Part shown: piece after piece, positions 52,468 to 62,658 of the stretch | Numbering within the stretch: position 1 is the first letter of the stretch | How the letters are laid out: every line of letters begins with the position of its first letter | Assembly (NCBI GenBank): GCA_024707405.1 | Contig: JANPZU010000008.1 | Span: forward strand, 62,001 to 126,000 | DNA: 64,000 nt | Reading direction: 5' to 3' | DNA from: Luteimonas sp. | GTDB lineage: Bacteria > Pseudomonadota > Gammaproteobacteria > Xanthomonadales > Xanthomonadaceae | Notes under the pieces: generated by a model | What the model was told of the DNA's origin: nothing | Database searches by the model: none | Seen by the model: only the letters and a program-made list of their open reading frames with translations | Program-made: the position numbers and the translations under genes

Positions 52468-53904
52468 CTATGCCTGCGCGTCGGCCTTGCCGGGCGCCAT
52501 CGCACCCGGCCTGCTGCGCACCACCGTGGCGGTGCAGCCGGCTTCGGCCACCACCTTCGCCGACACGCTGCCCAGCAGCCTGCGCACGCCGGTCACGCCG
52601 CGCGCGCCCATGAGCAGGTGGTCGATCGCATTGCTGCGTGCGTAGTCGATGATGGCATCGGCCACGTCGCTCGACTCCAGCACGTGGAAGGTGATGCGAT
52701 GCTCGGGCAGGTCGAGGTCGCGTGCCCAGTCGCGCAGGCCGACCAGACGCTTCACGTGCCGGTTGCGTCCCTGGGCATCGAGGTTGCTGTCCATCCCGAT
52801 CAGTGCGGTGCGCATCACGGTCACGCAGGCCAGTCGCGCGCCCGGCGCGGTGGCGACGATGCGCTGCACGGCATCCTTCAACGCGAGGTTGAGCGCGAGG
52901 TCGCCGTGCTTGAGGTCAATCGCGACCATGATCAACGGCGCGCGGGCCGCCTCGGCCTTCTCGACCAGCGCGGATGCTTCCATCCCGATCGACTTCCACC
53001 AGCGCCGCGTGGTCTCGATCCGGCCGCGCCCGTGGCTGCGCTCGGCGCGCTCGGTCAGCGCCACCTGTTCCGGATGTTGCAGGTCGAAAGCCAGTTGCGC
53101 AGCAGTGTGGTGGCGCGCATCCGGATCCACTTCCAGGCAATGCAGGAGGATTTCCTGCAGCCAGCGCGGCACGTCCGGCACGATCGCGCGCGGCGGCGGC
53201 GGATCCTGGTACAGGCGCCGCTTGAGGCCGCGCGTGGTGCCGGGGGATCCGAAGGGCCGCTGCGCGGTGGCGAGGTGGTACAGGGTGACGCCGAGCGCGA
53301 ACAGGTCGCTGCGCGGATCGCTGCGCACGCCCAGCACCTGCTCCGGCGCGATGTAGGGCGCCGTACCCATCGGCACGTGGAACTGTTCCGACAGCAGGTC
53401 GGGCAACTGCGCATGCCGCGACAGGCCGAAATCGATCAGCACGATGCGTTCGTTGCCATCGGCATCGCGATGCAACAGCAGGTTGCTCGGCTTGATGTCC
53501 AGGTGCACCACATGCTGCCGGTGCAGGTCGTCCAGCGCAACCGCGGCAAGCGCACCAAGCTCGGCGACGCGCTCGGCATCGAGGGGCGCGGCATCGAGCA
53601 GCGGTCGCAATGTCTCGCCGGCCACCTGCTCCATCACAAGCCACGGCTGCTCGCCATCGTCGCCGGCGGCGACGAAACGCGGCACGTGCGGGCCGGACAG
53701 CATCGGCAGCAGCATCCGCTCGACTTCAAAACCGACGAGCTGGTTGATGCCTTCGCCGTAGTCGATGCGCGGCAGCTTCATCAGCATCGGCAACGCATGG
53801 TCGGGATGCGACACGCGCCACAGCGTCGCCATGCCGCCTTGGTGCATCGGTTCGAGCAGCGTGAATCCGCCCAGCAACATTCCCGGCGCGAGTTTCATCG
53901 GCAT
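52468..53904 (-). CDS. Ser/Thr protein kinase - UspA fusion
   Basis: A 478-residue cytoplasmic protein with two domains. Residues about 10-285 are a Hanks-type kinase: HQGGMATLWRV glycine loop, Lys in MLMKLPRIDY, Glu in FEVERML, catalytic loop VHLDIKPSNLLL (HLD rather than HRD, so non-RD type) and LIDFGLSRHA with its DFG intact. Residues about 318-478 are a universal-stress-protein domain ending in GARGVTGVRRLLGSVSAKVV; the ATP-loop spacing is one residue shorter than the usual G-2X-G-9X-GS. No TM segment is present. A metallophosphoesterase gene ends one base upstream of its start, so the two are co-transcribed, suggesting paired phosphorylation and removal. Substrates are unknown. Confidence 0.88.
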   Translation of the reverse strand: MPMKLAPGMLLGGFTLLEPMHQGGMATLWRVSHPDHALPMLMKLPRIDYGEGINQLVGFEVERMLLPMLSGPHVPRFVAAGDDGEQPWLVMEQVAGETLRPLLDAAPLDAERVAELGALAAVALDDLHRQHVVHLDIKPSNLLLHRDADGNERIVLIDFGLSRHAQLPDLLSEQFHVPMGTAPYIAPEQVLGVRSDPRSDLFALGVTLYHLATAQRPFGSPGTTRGLKRRLYQDPPPPRAIVPDVPRWLQEILLHCLEVDPDARHHTAAQLAFDLQHPEQVALTERAERSHGRGRIETTRRWWKSIGMEASALVEKAEAARAPLIMVAIDLKHGDLALNLALKDAVQRIVATAPGARLACVTVMRTALIGMDSNLDAQGRNRHVKRLVGLRDWARDLDLPEHRITFHVLESSDVADAIIDYARSNAIDHLLMGARGVTGVRRLLGSVSAKVVAEAGCTATVVRSRPGAMAPGKADAQA

Positions 53905-53905
53905 C

Positions 53906-54658
53906 TCAGGCTCCCGTCACAAGCCGGCGCGCGAACGCTTCCGGCAGGCCCGCATCGCGGATCTTCGCCGCAGCACGCTCGTGGTCGTAGGGCACGCGCA
54001 GGAACGTGAGCTGGCGACGACCCGTGTCCAGCCAGGCGCAGGAGGCCGCAGGATTGCCGTCGCGCGGCTGCCCGCAGGCGCCGACGATCGCCAGCCAGCG
54101 CCGGGTCGGCAGCAGCGGGATCGCGACGCCGGGCGTCGGCTGGAAACCCGAAGCCGCGCCCGCGACCGTGCTGTCGAAATACAGCGCGGGTTCGTGGACA
54201 TGCCCGCAGAAGGTCAACCGCTGCTGGGTCGCGCACAGGCTGCGGCGCGCGGCCTGCTCGCCGCCGATGTAGCTCCAGCCGCCCGGCTCCCAGCCGTTGG
54301 CATGCACGTAGAGGCGATCGTCGTCTTCGACCTGCAGCGGCAAGGTGCGAAGGAAACCGCGCTGTGCATCGTCGAGCCGGTCGCGCGTCCAGTCGATCGC
54401 GGCACGCGCCTGTTCGTGCATGCGGCTGGCATCGGGATCGTCGACGGCGGCGTCATGGTTGCCGAGTACCGCCGACGCGCCGGTATCGACATGCGCGCGG
54501 ACGGCATCGACCACCCAGGCCGGATCCGCGCCGTAACCCACCAGGTCGCCGAGGAAGACCAAACGCGAACAGCCCGCCTTCGACAAGGCCGCCAGGCATG
54601 CCTCCGTCGCCTCGCGATTGGCATGCAGGTCGGCCAGCAATCCGATGCGCATCGTCAC
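53906..54658 (-). CDS. calcineurin-like metallophosphoesterase
   Basis: A 250-residue phosphoesterase with the five metal-binding blocks in order: LLADLHANREA (D, H), LVFLGDLVGYGADP (GD), VLGNHDAA (GNHD), LYVHANGW and LTFCGHVHEPAL (GHVH). It belongs to the YfcE/Icc-like small enzymes that act on phosphoproteins, nucleotides or cAMP. It precedes the kinase-UspA gene by one base, so a role in reversing that kinase is the leading guess. The ATG at 54658 precedes MTMRIGLLADLHAN; the second Met is an equally possible start. Confidence 0.85.
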   Translation of the reverse strand: MTMRIGLLADLHANREATEACLAALSKAGCSRLVFLGDLVGYGADPAWVVDAVRAHVDTGASAVLGNHDAAVDDPDASRMHEQARAAIDWTRDRLDDAQRGFLRTLPLQVEDDDRLYVHANGWEPGGWSYIGGEQAARRSLCATQQRLTFCGHVHEPALYFDSTVAGAASGFQPTPGVAIPLLPTRRWLAIVGACGQPRDGNPAASCAWLDTGRRQLTFLRVPYDHERAAAKIRDAGLPEAFARRLVTGA

Positions 54659-54726
54659 CCTCCGATGCCCATGCTACGCGGGCGCACAGGCGGCATGCGA
54701 TTGGGCCAAAGTCGATGCGTGCCCGC

Positions 54727-55110
54727 TCAACGCGGCGGCGCGGCGAGTTCCTTTGCATCGAGGACGCCATCGCCGTTGGCATCCTGCTTGCGGAACCGCT
54801 CGGCCAGGCGCTGGCGATGCTCTTCGCGGGTGACCGGCTTGCCCTTGCCGCCCGGCAATTCGTCCGCCGTCAGCACGCCGTCGCCGTTGCGATCCATTTG
54901 CTCGAAGGCGTAGCCCATCCAGTCCAGGTATTCGGCCAGCGACACCCGGCCATCGCCGTCCGTGTCCATCCTGGCGAGGTAATCGCTGGTCTGCGTGACC
55001 TGCGCCGAAGCGGCGAAGGGCAAGGCCAGTGCAAGGATGACGAAGCCGCAGCCGATCGCACGGGCGCGACCCGACCGCCGGGTTTCCATCTCCGTCACGC
55101 ACGGCGCCAT
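54727..55110 (-). CDS. secreted EF-hand protein
   Basis: A small protein of about 127 residues with a signal peptide (IGCGFVILALALPFAASAQ) and three EF-hand calcium loops: DTDGDGRVSLAEY, DRNGDGVLTADEL and DANGDGVLDAKEL. The loop acidic positions are intact. It would be exported to the periplasm or beyond and could bind calcium; the role is unknown. Starts at 55110 (ATGGCGCCG) and 55089 (ATGGAAACC) are both possible; neither has a clear ribosome site. It follows the desaturase gene by about 20 bases on the same strand and is probably co-transcribed with it. Confidence 0.8.
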   Translation of the reverse strand: MAPCVTEMETRRSGRARAIGCGFVILALALPFAASAQVTQTSDYLARMDTDGDGRVSLAEYLDWMGYAFEQMDRNGDGVLTADELPGGKGKPVTREEHRQRLAERFRKQDANGDGVLDAKELAAPPR

Positions 55111-55130
55111 GGAGAACGCCCGGGGCCGCC

Positions 55131-56339
55131 TCAGATGCGGGCCGGCTGCAGGGAGTAGCCCTTCAGCCGCGCCGCATAGTCCTGCAACGCGCGGATGCCG
55201 CTGGCCTCGGCCTCGCGGCACCAGTCCTGCAGGTTGTGCAGCGCTTCGGAAGCATTGCTGGTGCGCGCTTCCAGCACCGCGGACAGGCGTTGCCGGTATT
55301 CGACCAGCGTGCGGATGCGTGGCCGCTGCGACACCCATTGCTGCAACTGCTGGCGTGCATCGGGCTTGAGCCAGCGGCCGTCGTCGACCAGGCCCTTGCG
55401 CATCTTGCGCGGCAGCAGCGAGCGCAGCTTGGCACCCGCCGCGCGGGCTTCCTCGCGCAGGGCCGGCTTGAGCACGTTGCGCTGGTAGTCGGTCATGGCG
55501 TGGAAGCGATGTGCCAGCAGTGCCTTGAGCGTGTCGGTGTCGGGCACGTGGATGTTCGGGCGCACGTCCAGCGACGGCGCCACGCGCAGCACCTTGGCCA
55601 GGCGCACGGCCTGCAACCCCTTGATCGCCGCCCAGCCGATGTCGAACTCCCACTTGCGCAGCGCGAACTTCGCCGACGACGGGAACGCATGGTGGTTGTT
55701 GTGCAGTTCCTCGCCACCGATCCACACACCCCACGGCGTCAGGTTGGTCGCGGTGTCGGTGGTCTCGAAGTTGCGGTAGCCCCACCAGTGGCCGAGGCCG
55801 TTGACCACGCCCGCGGCCCAGAACGGGATCCACGCCATCTGGATCGCCCAGATCGCCACGCCTGCGAAGCCGAACAACGCAAACGACAGGAACAGCAGCA
55901 CGACCGGCCCCATGTTGGCGTGCGGCGTGTAGAGCTTGCGTTCGATCCAGTCGGTCGGCGCGCCCTTGCCGTACTGCTCGATGTCGGCGCGCATGCCGCG
56001 CGCTTCGCGGTACAGCTCCACGCCTTCCCAGAACACCTTGCCGATGCCCTTGAATTGCGGACTGTGCGGATCGTCCTCGGTCTCGCACTTGGCGTGGTGC
56101 TTGCGGTGGATGGCCACCCATTCCTTGGTGATCATCGACGTGGTCAACCACGTCCAGAAGCGGAAGAAGTGGCTCAGCACCGGATGGAAATCCACGCCGC
56201 GGTGCGCCTGGCTGCGATGCAGGTACAGCGTGACGGAGAAGATCGTCAGCTGGGTCACGACCAGGAAATACAGCACGAGCGACCAGAAGCCGAACTGCAG
56301 CAGGCCGCCGGAAAGGAAGTCGATCAGGGAAGCGGGCAT
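55131..56339 (-). CDS. membrane fatty-acid (acyl-CoA type) desaturase
   Basis: A 402-residue integral-membrane di-iron desaturase. Three histidine boxes are present: HRSQAHR (HX4H-type, about residue 42), HRKHHA (HXXHH, about 79) and EELHNNHHAF (HXXHH, about 213). Hydrophobic segments flank them as in the OLE1/DesA type. After the last box a helical extension of about 120 residues continues to the C-terminus. The probable action is to introduce a double bond into acyl chains of membrane lipids. ATG at 56339 was chosen; an upstream ATG at 56390 is possible. The gene is divergent from mutM. Confidence 0.88.
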   Translation of the reverse strand: MPASLIDFLSGGLLQFGFWSLVLYFLVVTQLTIFSVTLYLHRSQAHRGVDFHPVLSHFFRFWTWLTTSMITKEWVAIHRKHHAKCETEDDPHSPQFKGIGKVFWEGVELYREARGMRADIEQYGKGAPTDWIERKLYTPHANMGPVVLLFLSFALFGFAGVAIWAIQMAWIPFWAAGVVNGLGHWWGYRNFETTDTATNLTPWGVWIGGEELHNNHHAFPSSAKFALRKWEFDIGWAAIKGLQAVRLAKVLRVAPSLDVRPNIHVPDTDTLKALLAHRFHAMTDYQRNVLKPALREEARAAGAKLRSLLPRKMRKGLVDDGRWLKPDARQQLQQWVSQRPRIRTLVEYRQRLSAVLEARTSNASEALHNLQDWCREAEASGIRALQDYAARLKGYSLQPARI

Positions 56340-56487
56340 GTCGATGTCGAAACGATGTGAACCCCACGCATGATGGGGCCGATGCGGCATGAAGGCCACC
56401 CCTGCGTCGGCGTATGGGCCGCACCCGTTCATCCGCGACACGCATGCCCTTGCACGCCATCGGCCATGCCCCCACGCTGTCGTCGCC

Positions 56488-57315
56488 ATGCCTGAATTGC
56501 CCGAAGTCGAAACCACGCGCGCCGGGATCGCGCCGCATGTCGAAGGTCGCCGCGTGCGCTCGGTCACGTTGCGCCGCCCCGACCTGCGCTGGCCGATCCC
56601 CGACGAAATCCGCCAACTGCTGCCCGGGCAACGCATCGAGGGCGTGCGCCGGCGCGCCAAGTACCTGCTGCTCGACACCGTCGCCGGCAGCGCACTGCTG
56701 CACCTGGGCATGTCGGGCAGCCTGCGCGTGCTGCCGGCAAAGACCGCGGTGCGCGAACACGACCATGTCGACATCGTGTTCGGCGACGGCGGGCGCGATC
56801 CGGGCCATGTGCTGCGCTTCAACGATCCGCGCCGCTTCGGCTGCCTGCTGTGGCAGCCCGCGGGCGAAACCCATGCACTGCTGCGTGGTCTCGGGCCGGA
56901 ACCGTTGTCGGATGCTTTCGATGGTGACTACCTGTTCGCGCGCAGCCGTGGACGCAAGGCCCCGGTGAAGGCATTCCTGATGGACCAGCGCATCGTGGTC
57001 GGCGTGGGCAACATCTACGCCGCCGAGGCGCTGTTCGCCGCCGGCGTTTCGCCGCTGCGCGCCGCAGGCAAGGTCTCGCGCGAGCGCTATGCGCTGCTCG
57101 CCGACGAGGTGAAGCGGATCCTCGGCCATGCGATCCGGCGCGGCGGCACCACCCTGCGCGACTTCCTCGCTCCGGACGGCGCTCCCGGCTACTTCGAGCA
57201 GGAACTGGCCGCCTACGGTCGTGGCGGCGAACCCTGCCCGCGCTGCCGTCGTCCACTCAAGCAGGCTTGGCTGGCCCAGCGGGCCACCGTCTGGTGCGGG
57301 CACTGCCAGCGCTGA
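56488..57315 (+). CDS. mutM: formamidopyrimidine-DNA glycosylase
   Basis: A 275-residue base-excision repair enzyme that removes 8-oxoguanine and other oxidised purines. The mature N-terminus [18 protein letters not shown] carries the catalytic Pro and Glu. The helix-two-turns-helix motif lies around [20 protein letters not shown] and the C-terminal zinc finger is [10 protein letters not shown]...WCGHC with all four cysteines. The start at 56488 is fixed by the Pro-Glu N-terminus needed for catalysis. It stands between the divergent desaturase gene and the ECF sigma gene. Confidence 0.96.
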   Translation: MPELPEVETTRAGIAPHVEGRRVRSVTLRRPDLRWPIPDEIRQLLPGQRIEGVRRRAKYLLLDTVAGSALLHLGMSGSLRVLPAKTAVREHDHVDIVFGDGGRDPGHVLRFNDPRRFGCLLWQPAGETHALLRGLGPEPLSDAFDGDYLFARSRGRKAPVKAFLMDQRIVVGVGNIYAAEALFAAGVSPLRAAGKVSRERYALLADEVKRILGHAIRRGGTTLRDFLAPDGAPGYFEQELAAYGRGGEPCPRCRRPLKQAWLAQRATVWCGHCQR

Positions 57316-57380
57316 CCCCCGCCGATGAGGGCATGCCCCGTGCTTCACGGTATAGTCACGCCTGCGTCGAGGGGATCTGG

Positions 57381-57944
57381 ATGGCCGACACCGCCGACAT
57401 CACACTCTGGCTGGATGCCGCTCGTGGCGGCGACCGGGGCGCGCTCGACCAGGTGTTGGGCACGCTGTACCAGGAACTGCACTCCATGGCCCGGCGCCAG
57501 TTGTCCGGCCAGATGGGGCACACGCTCGACGCCACCGCGCTGGTGCACGAGGCCTACCTGAAGCTGGTCGGTCGCCGCGAGATCAAGTTCGACGACCGCG
57601 CGCATTTCTTCGCCTACGCCGCCTCCGCCATGCGCAGCGTGGTGGTCGACTACGCCCGCCAGCGCCTCGCGCAGAAGCGCGGCGGCGACCTGCACCGGGT
57701 CACCGACCTGCCGCAGGACATCGAAGGCGGGCTGCGGCTCGACGAGGAAATGCTTGGCCTCGATACCGCACTGACGCGGCTGGCCGGCGTGGACGAACGC
57801 CTCGCCCAGGTGGTGGAACTGCGCTACTTCGCCGGCCTCTCCGAGGCCGAGATCGCCGCGTTGATGGATCGTTCCGAACGCAGCATCCGCCGCGACTGGC
57901 AAAAAGCGCGGATGTTCCTGCTGGCGGCACTGAAGGACGATTGA
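57381..57944 (+). CDS. ECF-type sigma factor linked to a Ser/Thr kinase
   Basis: A 187-residue alternative sigma factor. Region 2 covers TLDATALVHEAYLKLVGR and HFFAYAASAMRSVVVDYARQ; region 4 is VVELRYFAGLSEAEIAALMD and RSIRRDWQKARMFL. There is no anti-sigma gene; instead a transmembrane kinase gene follows 56 bases later. In relatives such as the EcfK-PknS pair of Xanthomonas citri (ECF43 type), kinase phosphorylation activates the sigma factor, which switches on type VI secretion. The start is ATG at 57381 behind GGGGATCT; TATAGT at 57351-57356 is a -10-like element. Assignment to that type is by context. Confidence 0.88.
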   Translation: MADTADITLWLDAARGGDRGALDQVLGTLYQELHSMARRQLSGQMGHTLDATALVHEAYLKLVGRREIKFDDRAHFFAYAASAMRSVVVDYARQRLAQKRGGDLHRVTDLPQDIEGGLRLDEEMLGLDTALTRLAGVDERLAQVVELRYFAGLSEAEIAALMDRSERSIRRDWQKARMFLLAALKDD

Positions 57945-58000
57945 GCGGGCGACGCGGGGGACGTGACGTGATCGCCGTGCTGCGCGTGACGCTTTAGCCC

Positions 58001-60811
<2,811 letters not shown>

Positions 60812-60817
60812 ACCGGT

Positions 60818-61441
60818 TCAGCCCAGCGGCAACGGCGGCTGCAGCGGCTCGATCGTGCCCTCGCCACGCGAGATCTTCTTGAACTCGGCGCGACTGACCG
60901 AGACGTAACGTTCGTTACCGCCGATCTCCACTTGCGGCCCATCGCTGAGTGCACGTCCCTCGGTGTCCACGCGCACGGTCATCGTCGCCTTCTTGCCGGT
61001 ATGGCAGATGGTCTTGATCTCCTGCAGTTCGTCGGCCCAGGCCAGCAGGTACTGGCTGCCCTCGAACAACTCGCCGCGAAAATCCGTACGCAAGCCGTAG
61101 CAGAGCACCGGGATGCGCAGCGCATCCACCACGTCCGACAGTTGCCATGCTTGCGCGCGCGTGAGGAACTGCGCTTCGTCCACCAGCACGCATCCCAATG
61201 GGCCATGCACGGCGATGTCGCGCGCAACCAGCGCGTGCAAGTCGTCTCCGCGATCGAAGCCCACGCCCTCCGCCTGCAAGCCGATGCGCGAGGCCACCGT
61301 GCCGCTGCCGGCGCGATGGTCGAGCCGTGGCGTGAGGATCAACACCCGCATCCCGCGCTCGCGATAGTTGTATGCGGATTGCAGCAGGGTCGTGGTCTTC
61401 CCGGCATTCATCGCCGAGTAGTAGAAGTAGAGCTTGGCCAT
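60818..61441 (-). CDS. tdk: thymidine kinase (type II)
   Basis: A 207-residue salvage enzyme that phosphorylates thymidine. Walker [14 protein letters not shown] is near residue 12, the catalytic Glu lies in [14 protein letters not shown] and the thymidine lasso near [11 protein letters not shown]. Compared with E. coli Tdk, the zinc tetrad is mostly lost: the first CxxC reads CHTG and the C-terminal CRKH region reads SRAEF, leaving one possible ligand. Such zinc-free variants may be stable through other contacts. The gene is convergent with the STPK gene and follows a degenerate SEL1 fragment. Confidence 0.93.
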   Translation of the reverse strand: MAKLYFYYSAMNAGKTTTLLQSAYNYRERGMRVLILTPRLDHRAGSGTVASRIGLQAEGVGFDRGDDLHALVARDIAVHGPLGCVLVDEAQFLTRAQAWQLSDVVDALRIPVLCYGLRTDFRGELFEGSQYLLAWADELQEIKTICHTGKKATMTVRVDTEGRALSDGPQVEIGGNERYVSVSRAEFKKISRGEGTIEPLQPPLPLG

Positions 61442-61449
61442 GCCGGCAG

Positions 61450-61613
61450 TTTACCTGCCCGGCACCGGCCTCTCCGATGCGCCTTCCTCGCCAGACCTCG
61501 TCCTGCATCAACCAGTATTCACTCGGCTCCCAGTACTTCTTGGCGTAGTACTCGTCGCCGGACAGGGGCATGCCGGTGTCTGCCGATGCACTTGCTGCGA
61601 TTGGAAAGAACAC
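61450..61613 (-). pseudogene. degenerate fragment of the neighbouring SEL1-type gene
   Basis: On the - strand a short frame from GTG 61613 begins VFFPIAASASADTG, signal-peptide-like, and continues GDEYYAKKYWEPSEYW and LMQDEVWRG. This matches GSKFYDPQYWDPEKYQQW and HDATW in the intact SEL1-type protein encoded 30 bases away. The frame then runs into tdk and has a stop directly upstream, so it is probably a shortened copy left by a tandem duplication, not an active gene. Confidence 0.6.
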
Positions 61614-61641
61614 AACGCATCACGCAGCTTGGCTGCACACC

Positions 61642-62430
61642 TTATCCTCCGGGAATCGCCTTTTCAGCCGGCACCTCAGGCTCAACAGCATCGGGATCGG
61701 GCGCCGTCTCCGGCACACGGGAACCCAAGCCCGGCTCTGCACCTGGCACTTCCTGCAAGTCACTGGCGTGCACCCTGCCAACCCGCGTCTTGCTCGTCCA
61801 GGTCGCATCATGCCATTGCTGGTATTTCTCCGGATCCCAGTACTGCGGATCATAGAACTTCGAGCCGGCGATTTGCTGTCCGTCCGGCAACACGATCTGA
61901 AGGCTCCCGGCGACGCCGGTACGGCTCCCTGTCACCTTGCTACGCTCCCGCCTGAGCACCCCCGCTATCCGCGGCTTGGCGGCGGCATCACCATACTTCG
62001 CATAAACCTCTTCACCGACGTTTACCGCTTGTTCGCGAGCATCCTCGTCCAACTCCGCCCAATACCGTTCGCGCCACGCAATCAGCTGAGGGTATCCTCG
62101 CTCCGCGGCCAGATCCATCCATGCATATGCAAGCGCGCGATCCTGCGCTTCGCCTTCGCCATTCCACAGCATCTCCGCGACCATCGCCTGTGATGGCTTG
62201 TCGGCATAAAACGAGGCGCGGCGGAAAAACTTCAACGCCTCGTCATGCTTGCCCTGCTTGTAGCGCTCATGCCCAAGGATGCGGAATCTCAAATCCGGAT
62301 GTGAGCTGAGAAAGCCGGCCTGGATCATCAGCGGATCCGCCAAGGGATCCGGCGGCGGCCTTGAGCGCTCGGATGCATTGGCTGATGCCAAAAACAACAG
62401 CGCGGCCAACGGCAGGAAATAACGGCTCAT
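61642..62430 (-). CDS. secreted SEL1-repeat protein
   Basis: A 262-residue exported protein. The signal peptide is MSRYFLPLAALLFLASANAS. One clear SEL1-like repeat lies in AEMLWNGEGEAQDRALAYAW followed by MDLAAERGYP, with a preceding helical repeat (DEALKFFRRASFYADKPSQA). The C-terminal part has the motif FYDPQYWDPEKYQQWHDATW, then a Pro/Glu-rich tail. Start 62430 was chosen because GGAG lies nine bases upstream; GTG at 62436 is possible. Function unknown; SEL1 repeats usually mediate protein contacts. A shortened copy of its C-terminal motif is found beside tdk. Confidence 0.78.
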   Translation of the reverse strand: MSRYFLPLAALLFLASANASERSRPPPDPLADPLMIQAGFLSSHPDLRFRILGHERYKQGKHDEALKFFRRASFYADKPSQAMVAEMLWNGEGEAQDRALAYAWMDLAAERGYPQLIAWRERYWAELDEDAREQAVNVGEEVYAKYGDAAAKPRIAGVLRRERSKVTGSRTGVAGSLQIVLPDGQQIAGSKFYDPQYWDPEKYQQWHDATWTSKTRVGRVHASDLQEVPGAEPGLGSRVPETAPDPDAVEPEVPAEKAIPGG

Positions 62431-62658
62431 TTTCACATGCTCCAAAGCAATGACGGCATCGTATCTGTCGTCGAACCCCATTGTCTCCAAGACTGATGGC
62501 ACATGGCCACCTCGGAGCCCAACGCCTCCCAGACATGGATGCCCTGCGAGCCCGATCCGTCGCACCCCATGAGCCCGGCGCACGCGCACGATAGAATGCC
62601 CGCCGGAACACGCCACGCCACGCAATGTCCCTCAACCCCCCAGCAACGTGCCGCGGTC

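Noticed and set aside
49092..52505. A very long open frame on the - strand (over 1100 codons) opposite the porin and MHS transporter genes
   Set aside because: It is an antisense shadow of GC-rich coding sequence: low-complexity Arg/Gly/His composition, no recognisable domain, and both genes on the other strand have strong motifs and ribosome sites.
60915..61613. A 232-codon - strand frame overlapping tdk
   Set aside because: Its first 50 codons are the SEL1-type remnant; the rest is an out-of-frame reading of tdk.
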